Below are positions 8,260 through 18,034 of a DNA stretch of 32,862 bases, in pieces (position 1 is the stretch's first letter; the number at the start of each line of letters is the position of its first letter). The stretch is from Treponema sp. (GTDB lineage: Bacteria > Spirochaetota > Spirochaetia > Treponematales > Breznakiellaceae), in assembly GCA_031264395.1 (NCBI GenBank), contig JAISEB010000263.1:1-32862 (forward strand), given 5' to 3'. The notes under the pieces were generated by a model that was given only the letters and a program-made list of their open reading frames with translations, was not told the origin of the DNA and searched no databases. Made by a program: the position numbers and the translations under genes.

Positions 8260-10188
8260 TCAACCCGCGTCTTCTATCAGATTCTTCATGATATAGTCCC
8301 GGCGCTCAGGGGTATTCTTGCCCATGTAAAAGGTCATTACCTGGGGAACCAGCTTGAGGGTTCCCACGGCTACCGGCACCAGGCGCATATCCTCTCCGAT
8401 AAACTGGCCGAATTCTTTGGGACTGATTTCCCCCAGACCCTTGAAGCGGGTTATCTCGCTCTGGCCGCCGAGTTTCGCGGCCGCCTCGTCCCGCTCCTTT
8501 TCCGAATAACAGTAACAGGTTTCCTTTTTTGTCCGCACCCGGAAAAGGGGCGTCTCCAGAATGTACACCCTGCCCGCGGTAACAAGTTCCTCAAAATAAG
8601 AAAGAAAGAACGTGAGCAGGAGGTTCCTGATGTGGAAGCCGTCAAAGTCCGCGTCCGTGGCAATGACGATACGGGCGTAGCGGAGGCCCGAAATGTCGTT
8701 CTCTATGCCCAGGGCCGTCATCATGTTGTAGAGTTCCTCATTCTTGTAAATGGCGGCCCGTTTCTTCGAATACATGTTTTCGATCTTGCCCCGGAGGGCG
8801 AAAAGGGCCTGGGTCATTACGTCGCGGCTTGAAACCATGGAACCCGCGGCGGAATCCCCCTCGGTAATGAAGATGGTGGAATTCTCCCCCTTCCCGCCGT
8901 CTTCAAGGTGGTATTTGCAGTCCTTGAGTTTCGGTATGTTAAGGGCAATCTTCCTGGCCGCCTCCCGAGCCTCCTTCTTTACCGCGTTAAGCTCCGTCCG
9001 AAGGCTCTCGTTGGAGACGATCTTCTGCTCAAGTTTTTTCGCCGCCTCGACGTTCTTGTGGAGCCAGTCCTCGACGGCGTTCCGCGTTTCCTGCACTATC
9101 CAGACCCGGATGTCGGAATTGCCCAGCTTGTTCTTGGTCTGACTTTCAAAAACCGGGTTCTTGAGTTTAACGGCCACCGCCGCGATGCAGCCCTCGCGGA
9201 TGTCCTCGCTGCGGTAGTCTTTTTTGAAGTAGGTCTGTATCCCCTTGAGGAAGCCTTCCTTAAAGGCCGAAAGGTGCGTACCGCCGTCACTGGTAAACTG
9301 GCCGTTTACAAAGGAAAAGTATTCCTCGCCGTAGTTGTTGGTGTGGGTAAAGGCAAACTCGATGTGATCTCCCTTGTAATAGCCCATGGGGTAAAGGCAG
9401 TCCTCTCCCGTTTCTTCGGCAAGAAGATCGTAGAGCCCCCGTTTGGAAACGTACTGTTTGCCGTTGAACGAAAGGGTAAGGCCCGTATTGAGATACGCGT
9501 AATTCTGCATGCGTTTCTCGATAAATTCCATGTTGAACGCGTATTCGCCGAAGATGCCGGTGTCGGGGGTAAACTCCACATAGGTGCCGTCCTTCTGCTT
9601 CTTCGCCGGGGGGAATTTTCCCGTGCGCTGCGATTTGAGTTTTCCCCTTTCAAAGACCGCCTCGGCAAATTCGCCGTTCCGTACCGCCACCGCCCTGAAA
9701 TGGGAAGAAAGCGCATTCACCGCTTTGGTACCCACGCCGTTAAGCCCCACGGAAAACTGAAACACGTCGTCGTTGTATTTTGCCCCGGTGTTGATAACCG
9801 AAACGCACTCCACAAGTTTTCCCAGGGGAATGCCCCGGCCGTAGTCGCGGACCCTGGCAGATCCGTCCTTTACGGCAACCTCGATGAGCCTGCCGTTCCC
9901 CATGATGAATTCGTCAATACCGTTGTCTATTACTTCTTTAAGGAGCACATAAATGCCGTCGTCGGGATTGGAACCGTCGCCCAGGCGGCCTATGTACATG
10001 CCCGTCCGCAGGCGTATATGCTCCAGGGACGAAAGGGTCTTGATCTTCGATTCATCGTAGACGGCGGCTTTTTTGGGCCGGGGCGCGTCCTTGCCCGCGC
10101 GGGGCTTCCCGGCCGTCTTCCCCGGTGACACCGGGCCTTTTCCGTTTGTTTTTGCTTTTACCACGTCAAATTTTCTCCAATTCGGCAA
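8260..10188 (-). CDS. parE: DNA topoisomerase IV subunit B (ParE)
   Basis: GHKL ATPase motifs (EVIDNGIDEFIMG, VRDYGRGIPLG, GLNGVGTKAVNALS) and TOPRIM motifs (ITEGDSAAGSM, IATDADFDGFHIRNLL); located directly upstream of parC. Confidence 0.93.
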   Translation of the reverse strand: MPNWRKFDVVKAKTNGKGPVSPGKTAGKPRAGKDAPRPKKAAVYDESKIKTLSSLEHIRLRTGMYIGRLGDGSNPDDGIYVLLKEVIDNGIDEFIMGNGRLIEVAVKDGSARVRDYGRGIPLGKLVECVSVINTGAKYNDDVFQFSVGLNGVGTKAVNALSSHFRAVAVRNGEFAEAVFERGKLKSQRTGKFPPAKKQKDGTYVEFTPDTGIFGEYAFNMEFIEKRMQNYAYLNTGLTLSFNGKQYVSKRGLYDLLAEETGEDCLYPMGYYKGDHIEFAFTHTNNYGEEYFSFVNGQFTSDGGTHLSAFKEGFLKGIQTYFKKDYRSEDIREGCIAAVAVKLKNPVFESQTKNKLGNSDIRVWIVQETRNAVEDWLHKNVEAAKKLEQKIVSNESLRTELNAVKKEAREAARKIALNIPKLKDCKYHLEDGGKGENSTIFITEGDSAAGSMVSSRDVMTQALFALRGKIENMYSKKRAAIYKNEELYNMMTALGIENDISGLRYARIVIATDADFDGFHIRNLLLTFFLSYFEELVTAGRVYILETPLFRVRTKKETCYCYSEKERDEAAAKLGGQSEITRFKGLGEISPKEFGQFIGEDMRLVPVAVGTLKLVPQVMTFYMGKNTPERRDYIMKNLIEDAG

Positions 10189-10387
10189 TGCGCCGCCATG
10201 AGGCTTCTACGCGCCCCTTACGTTCGAAAGCGGCATGTTACGGACTTTCCGGATCTTTATCTCAAGGTCCGCAAGGTTTTTTTCCTTCGTCCATATATAT
10301 TTTACTATATTATAAAGACATTTTTCTTGACAATCAGGGCCCACCCGTACCAATATGAATGATACTTACGCAACAGAGGAGCCCCGT

Positions 10388-12469
10388 ATGAGTTACAGTA
10401 CCGAAAACATCAAGAATGTATCCATCGCCGGTCACGGCCAGACCGGCAAAACGAGCCTCTTTGAACATTTGCTCTTCGCGGGCGGGGTAATTTCCCGGGC
10501 GGAAACGGTGGAATCGGGAAAAACCACGAGCGATTACAGTCCCGAGGAAATCGAACGGAAAATATCGATCCACGCGGCGCTGGCCCACATAGAGCGGAAG
10601 GGCAAAAAAATCAACTTTTTCGATACGCCCGGATCATCCGATTTTACCGGGGACGTGATCCTCTCTTTCAGGGCAAGCGAATTCGCCCTCCTTGCCGTGG
10701 ACGGGCGTTCGGGGGTGCAGATAGAAACGATCAAACTTTGGCGTAACCTTGACGGCAGAAACAAGCCGCGGGGGATTTTTGTTACCAGAATGGATGAAGA
10801 GAGGGCCGGTTTCGAGAATGTCCTTGCCGATGTCAAGGAGAAATTCAAGACAGGCGTGGTTCCCTTTACCATGCCCATGGGTTCCGGCGCCGCTTATAAA
10901 GGGGTCATAGACGTACTTAACGGAAAGGCATGGTTCGCCCAGGGGGACGCCCCCGAAAAGGAGGGGGAGATTCCCCCCGAATTCAAGGACGCCGCCGCGG
11001 CGGCCCTGGAACGGCTTATCGAAGCCGCCGCCGAAGGGGACGATACCCTCATGGAGCACTACATAGACAAGGGCTCCCTTTCCCCCGAGGAGATGCACAA
11101 GGGGCTCATAGAGGCCCTTTCGGAAAACAAGATAGTCCCCGCCTTTGCCGGTTCGGCGCTGAAAAATTCCGGCCTCGTTCCCTTTCTTGATTTTGCCGCC
11201 GACATAGCCCCGGGCCCCGCGGCCGCCAGGGACAGCGGGAAAAATACAAACGGCGAAGAAGTTGACGTTCCGGTAGATCCGGGAAAACCCCTTTCGGCGC
11301 TGGTCATCAAGACCTCTTACGATCAGTTTTCAGGCAAACTTTCGTGGATCAAGATCATAAACGGAAAACTTTCCGCCGATTCGGAAGCCTTCAACGTCAG
11401 CGAAAACAGGAAAGAGCGGATAGGAAAACTCTACGTCTGCCAGGGGAAGAAACTCGAAGAGGTAAAGGAACTTTTTGCCGGGGACATAGGCATAGTCGCC
11501 AAATCGGCGACCTTCAAAACCAACGACACCGTTACGGCGGGGGAAAACGCCCTGCAGTTTGTCCCCCTGCGCCTCCCCGATCCGGTGCACGCCGTGGCGG
11601 TAAACGCTCTGGCGAAAAAAGACGACGACAAGCTTGGCGAATTCCTCGTGCGGGCCGCCGAGGAAGACCGGACCTTCCGCTACAGCTTCAACGCCGAAAC
11701 CAAAGAGGCGGTTATCTCCGGCATGGGCGAGCTGCAGATCAACATCATCCTTGACAAGATAAGGGCGAACCAGAAGATAGAAATGGAAACCCACGTTCCC
11801 CGCGTCGCTTACCGGGAAACGATCACAAAGAAGGCGGGCGCGGAATACACCCACAAGAAACAGACCGGCGGCCACGGCCAGTACGGCAAGGTGGTTCTGG
11901 AAATCGCCCCCCTTCCCCGCGGCGAAAAATACCGTTTCGTCAACGCCATATTCGGCGGGGCCATTCCCAAAAATTACATTCCGGGCGTTGAAAAGGGAAT
12001 TGTGGAAGGGATGGCCGCGGGCACCATGGCCGGCTACCCCGTCGTCGACGTTGAGGTAAAAATAACCGACGGAAAATACCACCCGGTCGATTCTTCGGAA
12101 CTGTCGTTCAAGCTGGCCGCGCGGAACGCCTTCAGGGAGGCGATGCGGCAGAGCAGCCCCACGCTGCTTGAACCTGTCATGAGCCTTACGGTCTTTGTGG
12201 AGGAAAAATACCTGGGAGACGTGATGAGCGATCTTTCGGGCAAGCGGGGCAAGATACTGGGACAGGATTCGGTGGGCGGCATCGCGGAAATACGGGCGCA
12301 GGTTCCCCAGGCGGAACTGCTCCGCTATTCCATAGACCTCAGATCCGTCACGAGCGGCACCGGTTCCTTCAGCGTCGAATTTGATCATTACGCGCCCATC
12401 GCGGGCAAGCTGGCCGACGAGATTATCAAGGCGGCGGAAGCCTTCAAGGTGCAGGAAACGGAAGAATAA
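10388..12469 (+). CDS. Elongation factor G-like GTPase (divergent FusA paralogue)
   Basis: G1 GHGQTGKTS, DTPGSSDF, VTRMDEER, EF-G domain IV/V features (HKKQTGGHGQYGKV, GTGSFSVEFDHYAPI). Start taken at ATGAGTTACAGT after a GAGGAG RBS; the ORF also has an upstream ATG at 10355. Confidence 0.88.
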   Translation: MSYSTENIKNVSIAGHGQTGKTSLFEHLLFAGGVISRAETVESGKTTSDYSPEEIERKISIHAALAHIERKGKKINFFDTPGSSDFTGDVILSFRASEFALLAVDGRSGVQIETIKLWRNLDGRNKPRGIFVTRMDEERAGFENVLADVKEKFKTGVVPFTMPMGSGAAYKGVIDVLNGKAWFAQGDAPEKEGEIPPEFKDAAAAALERLIEAAAEGDDTLMEHYIDKGSLSPEEMHKGLIEALSENKIVPAFAGSALKNSGLVPFLDFAADIAPGPAAARDSGKNTNGEEVDVPVDPGKPLSALVIKTSYDQFSGKLSWIKIINGKLSADSEAFNVSENRKERIGKLYVCQGKKLEEVKELFAGDIGIVAKSATFKTNDTVTAGENALQFVPLRLPDPVHAVAVNALAKKDDDKLGEFLVRAAEEDRTFRYSFNAETKEAVISGMGELQINIILDKIRANQKIEMETHVPRVAYRETITKKAGAEYTHKKQTGGHGQYGKVVLEIAPLPRGEKYRFVNAIFGGAIPKNYIPGVEKGIVEGMAAGTMAGYPVVDVEVKITDGKYHPVDSSELSFKLAARNAFREAMRQSSPTLLEPVMSLTVFVEEKYLGDVMSDLSGKRGKILGQDSVGGIAEIRAQVPQAELLRYSIDLRSVTSGTGSFSVEFDHYAPIAGKLADEIIKAAEAFKVQETEE

Positions 12470-12525
12470 GCTTTACACGCGGGCCTTGCGGAAGATTACT
12501 TCCGCCCGCCAAGGGGCGTGTAAGC
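12470..12525. terminator. Probable bidirectional terminator hairpin between convergent genes, overlapping the 3' end of the citrate synthase gene
   Basis: GCTTTACACGC...GCGTGTAAGC closing an inner CGGAAG-ATTA-CTTCCG. Lies immediately after the EF-G stop and includes the last codons of the 12496 CDS. Confidence 0.5.
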
Positions 12526-13839
12526 GCGGCGGGGCTGGACGCATTTGTAGGCGGGACGTATGATCCTGCCGCCTGAGATTATCTCCTCAAGCCGGTGGGC
12601 GCACCAGCCGGCAACACGGCTTACGGCAAAGAGCGGGGTGTACAGTTCGTGGGGTATTCCCATCATCCTGTAAATAAAACCGGAATAAAAATCCACGTTG
12701 GCGCAGATATCCTTGGAAGAGGGCCCCTTTATCTTTTTGAAAATCTCGGGGCCCAGCCGCTCAATAAGGCGGTAGAGATTGAACTCCTCGTCAAGCCCTT
12801 TCTCCGCGGCAAGGACCGCGGCCTTGTTCCGCAGAAGCACAGCCCGGGGATCGCTTTTGGTGTACACGGCGTGGCCCAGGCCGTAGATGAGCCCGGAATG
12901 ATCGTGCGCCCTGCCCCGGAGCATCCATTCAAGATAATCGGCCACGTCTCCTTCGCTGTCCCAGCGCCGGACGTTCCGCTTGATGTCTTCCATCATCCCC
13001 ATGACCTTGATGTTGGCGCCGCCGTGTTTGGAGCCCTTGAGGGAATTGATTCCCGCCGTGATGGCCGCGTAAGTGTCGGTGTCGGCGGAGGAAAGAAGGT
13101 GCACCGCGAAGGTTGAATTGTTTCCGCCGCCGTGTTCGGCGTGAAGCATGAGGGAAAGATCGAGGATCTCCGCCTCAAGCCGCGAGTACTGCTGGTCGGG
13201 CCGTATCAGGGACAGGATAGTTTCGGCGCTCTGGCAGGAAGGGGCCGGCAGATGGATGATGAGGCTTTCATGATCGTAGTAGTGCTTCTTTGCCATGTAG
13301 GAATAGGCGACAATGGTGGGAAAGCGCGCGATAAGCTCTATGCACTGGCGGAGGACGTTTTCAGGCGAATTGTTGTCGGGGTCCTCGTCCCATGAATACA
13401 GGGTCAGCACGGAGCGGCCGAGCTTGTTCATGATGTCCCTGGACGGGGCCTTTATGATGGAATCCTCGGCAAAATTTTCGGGAAGCCCGCGGCACCGCCC
13501 CATGAGGGCGCAGAACCGTTCAAGCTCCTTTTTGGAGGGAAGATGCCCGAACATAAGGAGGTACACCGTTTCCTCAAAACCGAAACGCTTCTCCCTTTCC
13601 GCGGCGGCGACAAGATCCTCCACATCGTAGCCCCGGTAGTAGAGCCTGCCGTCAACAGGGACCTTTTCCCCCTCGTCCATGATATAACCGTGAACGTCGC
13701 CGATGCGGGTAAGCCCCACAAGAACCCCCGTGCCGTCGGCGTTCCGCAGCCCGCGCTTTACATTGTATTTTTCGTAGAGCCCCGGTTCAATGCGGCCGCT
13801 CCCGGTAATCTCCGATACATATTCCTCAAGCGCGCTCAT
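12496..13839 (-). CDS. gltA: Citrate synthase family protein
   Basis: 447 aa; [88 protein letters not shown]. Confidence 0.9.
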   Translation of the reverse strand: MSALEEYVSEITGSGRIEPGLYEKYNVKRGLRNADGTGVLVGLTRIGDVHGYIMDEGEKVPVDGRLYYRGYDVEDLVAAAEREKRFGFEETVYLLMFGHLPSKKELERFCALMGRCRGLPENFAEDSIIKAPSRDIMNKLGRSVLTLYSWDEDPDNNSPENVLRQCIELIARFPTIVAYSYMAKKHYYDHESLIIHLPAPSCQSAETILSLIRPDQQYSRLEAEILDLSLMLHAEHGGGNNSTFAVHLLSSADTDTYAAITAGINSLKGSKHGGANIKVMGMMEDIKRNVRRWDSEGDVADYLEWMLRGRAHDHSGLIYGLGHAVYTKSDPRAVLLRNKAAVLAAEKGLDEEFNLYRLIERLGPEIFKKIKGPSSKDICANVDFYSGFIYRMMGIPHELYTPLFAVSRVAGWCAHRLEEIISGGRIIRPAYKCVQPRRAYTPLGGRK

Positions 13840-15620
13840 GATCCTTCTTCCCCGCGTATCTCTACCCGCCTGATCTTCCCGCTTATGGTCTTGGGAAGTT
13901 CCGTTACAAATTCAACAATGCGGGGATATTTATAGGGCGCGGTGATCTTCTTTACATGGTTCTGGAGTTCCAGCTTGAGGGCCTCCGACGCGATGTAGCC
14001 TTTGGAGAGGACCACGGTGGCCTTGACCACCGCTCCCCGGTCGGGATCGGGAACCCCGGTAATGGCGCACTCCAAAACCGCGGGGTGCTCCATGAGGGCG
14101 CTTTCAACCTCAAAGGGGCCTATGCGGTAGCCTGAACTCTTGATAACGTCGTCGGCGCGGCCCACAAACCAGTAGTAGCCGTCTTCGTCGCGCCAAGCCA
14201 TGTCGCCCGTGTAATAAATATCGCCGTGCCACACCGATTCGGTAAGGGCGCTGTCCCGGTAGTAGCCGCCGAACATTCCGGCGGGTTTCCGTTTGTCTGT
14301 CCTTACCACGATCTGGCCTTCCTCGCCCATGCCGCAGGAACTGCCGTCTTCACGAAGAAGATCTATGTCGTAGCCGGGAGACGGTTTTCCCATGGAGCCC
14401 GGTTTCGGCTCAAGCCAGGGATAAGTGCACAGGGTAACAGTAAGTTCCGTCTGCCCGTAACATTCCCTGAGCTTGATCCCCGTAGCTTCCCTGAACTGAT
14501 CGTAGATCTCGGGGTTAAGCGGCTCTCCCGCGACGGCGCAGTTTTCGAGGGCCGAAAAATCATACACGGAAAGATCTTCTTTTATAAAGAAGCGGTAAAT
14601 CGTGGGAGGCGCGCAGAATGTCGTGACCTTGTGCCGCGTTATCACGTCCAGCATGGCGGAAGGAACAAAACGGTCGTAATCGTACACGAAGATAGCCGAG
14701 CCGCAGATCCACTGGCCGTAGATCTTGCCCCAGGCGGCCTTTGCCCAGCCGGTATCGGCGACGGTAAGGTGAAGCCCGCCGGGCCTGACGCGCTGCCAGT
14801 ATTTGGCGGTGAGTATGTGCCCCAAAGGATACGCGAAGTCATGGCGGACCATCTTGGGCATGCCCGTTGTGCCGGACGTAAAATAAAGGAGCATGATGTC
14901 GTTATTGTCATTAACGTGTTCCGGGCGGACAAAAGAGGAGGGCGCGTTGTTCATAAGGAGGCTGAAATCGGACCAGGGAACAAGGGAGCCTCCCGCCGCG
15001 GATTTTCCGCGGCCCGGGGAAACGCTTCCCGAACGGGCGGCAAAGAGTTCCGCCGCCTGGGACGCGGGATCGGTCCCGGCGGGGGTATGAACAGAACGGA
15101 CAAACGCCTTGAACCTGAGCGCGCTTTCGCCTTCCCCGGAATTCCGCTCCAGTTTGGCTTCCGCTTCATCCACGCGGTACATCAGCTCGGGATCGTCCAC
15201 ACACACAATGCCCGCTATATCGGCGGCGCCGCAGCGGTACACAATATCCTTGGTGGTAAGAAGATGCGTCGCGGGAATTCCCACCGCGCCTATCTTGTGG
15301 AGGGCAAGGAGCACCGGCCAGTATTCGTGGCGGCGCTTCAGGATGAGCATTACAGGATCGCCCTTCTTTATGCCCGCCTTGAGGAACACTCCGGCGGCCT
15401 TGTCGGAAAGCCTTTTCATGTCGGCGTAGGTAAAAACCGCCTCGGCGCCTTTTTCGTCGCACCATACCATAGCCCGCTCTTCACCCTGCCGCTCCGCAAG
15501 GACATCGACCACGTCGTAGGCAAAGTTGAAATTATCGGGGGTGGTTACCGAAAAATTGCCGTAAAAATCCTCATAGGACTCAAATTCGCTTTTGGAGAGA
15601 TACGTTTCAAGCAGATTCAC
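13836..15620 (-). CDS. Acyl-CoA synthetase, AMP-forming (acetyl/medium-chain ACS-like)
   Basis: 594 aa; [19 protein letters not shown] (P-loop), [59 protein letters not shown]. Overlaps the citrate synthase start by 4 bp (ATGA). AGGAGG RBS upstream. Confidence 0.92.
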   Translation of the reverse strand: MNLLETYLSKSEFESYEDFYGNFSVTTPDNFNFAYDVVDVLAERQGEERAMVWCDEKGAEAVFTYADMKRLSDKAAGVFLKAGIKKGDPVMLILKRRHEYWPVLLALHKIGAVGIPATHLLTTKDIVYRCGAADIAGIVCVDDPELMYRVDEAEAKLERNSGEGESALRFKAFVRSVHTPAGTDPASQAAELFAARSGSVSPGRGKSAAGGSLVPWSDFSLLMNNAPSSFVRPEHVNDNNDIMLLYFTSGTTGMPKMVRHDFAYPLGHILTAKYWQRVRPGGLHLTVADTGWAKAAWGKIYGQWICGSAIFVYDYDRFVPSAMLDVITRHKVTTFCAPPTIYRFFIKEDLSVYDFSALENCAVAGEPLNPEIYDQFREATGIKLRECYGQTELTVTLCTYPWLEPKPGSMGKPSPGYDIDLLREDGSSCGMGEEGQIVVRTDKRKPAGMFGGYYRDSALTESVWHGDIYYTGDMAWRDEDGYYWFVGRADDVIKSSGYRIGPFEVESALMEHPAVLECAITGVPDPDRGAVVKATVVLSKGYIASEALKLELQNHVKKITAPYKYPRIVEFVTELPKTISGKIRRVEIRGEEGS

Positions 15621-15661
15621 ATTTCCTCCTGTACAGAGTCTGTTTATAATGCAGACATATT

Positions 15662-15702
15662 AGAGCTTGTTCCAAAACCCGGCTGGTTTTGAAACAAGCT
15701 CT
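15662..15702. repeat. Hairpin, class A loop (CGGCT)
   Basis: AGAGCTTGTTCCAAAACC - CGGCT - GGTTTTGAAACAAGCTCT, 17/18 pairing with a G-T wobble at the mismatch. Confidence 0.9.
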
Positions 15703-15703
15703 T

Positions 15704-15760
15704 GGAGAAAATTGCCAATTTCTTGTAAGACAGGCATTTGCCTTTCATGCAATTTTCTCC
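15704..15760. repeat. Hairpin with 12-bp perfect outer stem
   Basis: GGAGAAAATTGC (15704-15715) / GCAATTTTCTCC (15749-15760), inner AGGCATTTGCCT. Confidence 0.85.
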
Positions 15761-15770
15761 GGGGTAAGAA

Positions 15771-15801
15771 GCTGTTCCAAAAACTGAAGTTTTGGAACAG
15801 C
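15771..15801. repeat. Hairpin, class B loop (TGAA)
   Basis: GCTGTTCCAAAAAC - TGAA - GTTTTGGAACAGC. Confidence 0.9.
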
Positions 15802-15867
15802 CTCATTAAGTAACCGGTTTTGCGGACGGGCCGGGAAGCTCTAAAAACCGAAGTTTCCAGGGCCTCC

Positions 15868-16422
15868 CTACATAATCATGGCAAGAAAACGGGCCCGCTT
15901 TCCGCCTATTGCTTTCATTCCGTGAGGTTCGCCTGAGTCGTAATAAACGCTGTCCCCGGGCCCCAGTTCCATTTCATGGCCCCCTATGGACATGAACAGC
16001 CGCCCTTCAAGAACATAGTCAAATTCCTGGCCGGGATGGGTATTAAGGCTCAAGGGCTTGTCTTCCGTTTCGGGATTCGCCTCGACAAGAAAGGGCTCCG
16101 CCTTTTTCCGGTGGAAATTATAGGCGAGATTCCAGTAAGCGTACATGGGACGGCGGCTGACTTCGGGAGCCTCCCCCGCCCTGCTAAGGCAGTAGGCCCT
16201 GAGTTTGGGAGTTTCGCCCGTGACAAGTTCCTGCAGATCCACCTTGAAGCGGGCGGCCAATTCCACAAGAGCGCCGATGGGAAAATCCTTTTCCCCCGAC
16301 TCCCATTCGTTGTATTCCCCCGGATCAAAACCCAGCTCCCTGGCCAGCGTTTCACCGGATATTTCCTCGATTTCCCGCAGTACCTTTATACGCCGGATAA
16401 TTTGACACACGTCGTCGGTCAT
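15868..16422 (-). CDS. XRE-family transcriptional regulator with C-terminal cupin domain
   Basis: N-terminal HTH (IKVLREIEEISGETLARELGFDPGEYNEWESGEKDFPIGALVELAARFKVDLQEL) and cupin (LNTHPGQEFDYVLEGRLFMSIGGHEMELGPGDSVYYDSGEPHGMKAIGGKRARFLAMIM). Confidence 0.9.
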   Translation of the reverse strand: MTDDVCQIIRRIKVLREIEEISGETLARELGFDPGEYNEWESGEKDFPIGALVELAARFKVDLQELVTGETPKLRAYCLSRAGEAPEVSRRPMYAYWNLAYNFHRKKAEPFLVEANPETEDKPLSLNTHPGQEFDYVLEGRLFMSIGGHEMELGPGDSVYYDSGEPHGMKAIGGKRARFLAMIM

Positions 16423-16551
16423 GGCTCCTCCTCGGTTCAGAAGGACCTTAGCACAAACGGCGTGTTTTTACAAGAGAGAAAGGACAATTCCGAATTTAAC
16501 CACAACGAACCTCCGGTTCGCCCTCGCGGACAAACACGGACTCTATTGTAA

Positions 16552-16650
16552 GAATTCAACCACGGACTTTACGGACAAAACCGGACTTTTGGTTTCAAAT
16601 TTATATTTTGTCCGTGTTGGTCCGTGTCTGTCCGTGGTTATTTTGAATTC
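16552..16650. repeat. About 99-bp inverted-repeat element (CCGTGG type), copy A
   Basis: GAATTCAACCACGGAC...GTCCGTGGTTATTTTGAATTC ends, inner GGACAAAA/TTTTGTCC. Near-identical core at 29477-29556. Confidence 0.8.
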
Positions 16651-16678
16651 GACATTATTGCGCCCCGCGCCGGGATGC

Positions 16679-17326
16679 TCAGGGGGCGGCGTTTCCCCGG
16701 AGGGCGGCGGCAAGTTCCTTCCAGACAAGCTGATCCTTTTCAGAAAGCCGCCTGAATTCGTCCTGCCTGCCGTAGGCGGAAAGCTCTATGAAACGGTCCG
16801 TCCGCTCTTTCAGGGCGGCGAATTTTTGCTCTTCGAATTCGGCAAGCCAGGGGGGAATTTTTTTGAAGGACGAAAGAAGCGCTCCGTAATGCGGGGCGCA
16901 CAGCCCTTCGGAAGAAGTAAAGGCGTTTATCAGATCCTGTTCATCCGCTTCCGCGCCGCCGCATCCCGCCAGAAAGCCAAGATACTCATGCTCTATGCGG
17001 TCCTTCTCCGCGCAGATGGGGCATTGCCCGGCGGGCCGCCAGGGTTTCCGTTTTTTGAAATGGGCTATCCTGTCTTCAAGAATATCACGCCCCAGAATGG
17101 CGACGGCAAGGCCGTCACGGAAGGAAAGGAGCTTCCGGGAATGGAAGGCGCAGAACCCCCCGGCATCGCGGTGAGCCTTGCGGAAACCCCGGTCGGACAC
17201 ATGCTCAAAGAGCAGGTTGTCGATGTACCGTTCGGCCCTGTCCGATATGATGCGGCAGAGGGGGCAGCCGGGAAGGGCCGAAGCCTTCTGGAGCTCAAAA
17301 TAATTGATGTGCCTGTCCGCCGCCAT
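16679..17326 (-). CDS. DUF6062-like protein with two CPxC...CxxH motif pairs
   Basis: 215 aa; FELQKASALPGCPLCRIISDRAERYIDNLLFEHVSDRGFRKAHRDAGGFCAFHSRKLL and CPICAEKDRIEHEYLGFL...GLCAPHYGALL. Confidence 0.75.
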   Translation of the reverse strand: MAADRHINYFELQKASALPGCPLCRIISDRAERYIDNLLFEHVSDRGFRKAHRDAGGFCAFHSRKLLSFRDGLAVAILGRDILEDRIAHFKKRKPWRPAGQCPICAEKDRIEHEYLGFLAGCGGAEADEQDLINAFTSSEGLCAPHYGALLSSFKKIPPWLAEFEEQKFAALKERTDRFIELSAYGRQDEFRRLSEKDQLVWKELAAALRGNAAP

Positions 17327-18027
17327 TATTTCCTCACCTCTACCGTTCCGTCCCCGCGGGCGGCGTACAGCACGGGCCGGAGCCTTGTAAAGAAGCCGTT
17401 TTCCACGACGCCCGGTATACGGTTAATTTCGTCTTCCATGACAACAGGATCGGCGCTTTCCCTGAACCTGACGTCAAGGATGAGGTTCCCGTGTTCGGTG
17501 ATCACAGGCCCGGCCTTGCGAAGCGCCGCCCTGAGGATGACTTCCGCGCCGAAGGCTTCAAGGGCGCGGGCCGCCTGAACGCGGGCTTCCGGGATGATCT
17601 CCACGGGTACGGGAAAACTCATTCCCAGGCTCTTTACCAGCTTGCGTTCGTCGGCCACAAGGGCGAAGGAAGATGACGCGTAGGCGGCCAGTTTTTCAAT
17701 GAGCAGCGCCCCGCCGCCGCCCTTGACACAGCGGTTTTCGCCGTCCACTTCGTCGGCGCCGTCTATGGTAAGATCGAGGCCCCCTTCAAGCTCCCGCGAA
17801 TTAAGGGTAAAGACGGGGATCTTCCATTTTTCGCAGTCCATAAGCGATTGAAAACTCGTGGGAAACGCGGCGACGTCCCTCAGTTTTCCACAGGCGAGCA
17901 GTTCACCCACCCGGCCTATCACGTGAACGGCGGTGGAGCCTGTGCCCAGCCCCAGCTTCATGCCGCTTTTTACCAGGGCGTCCGCGGCGGTCCTGCCCGC
18001 AAGGATCTTCATGTCGTCACTGTTCAT
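17326..18027 (-). CDS. rpiA: Ribose-5-phosphate isomerase A
   Basis: MKLGLGTGSTAVHVI, LTIDGADEVDGENRCVKGGGGALLIEKLAA, VVMEDEINRIPGVVENGFF. Start placed at 18027 (MNSDDMK) to reduce overlap with the upstream gene. Confidence 0.92.
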   Translation of the reverse strand: MNSDDMKILAGRTAADALVKSGMKLGLGTGSTAVHVIGRVGELLACGKLRDVAAFPTSFQSLMDCEKWKIPVFTLNSRELEGGLDLTIDGADEVDGENRCVKGGGGALLIEKLAAYASSSFALVADERKLVKSLGMSFPVPVEIIPEARVQAARALEAFGAEVILRAALRKAGPVITEHGNLILDVRFRESADPVVMEDEINRIPGVVENGFFTRLRPVLYAARGDGTVEVRK

Positions 18028-18034
18028 GGCTTCC

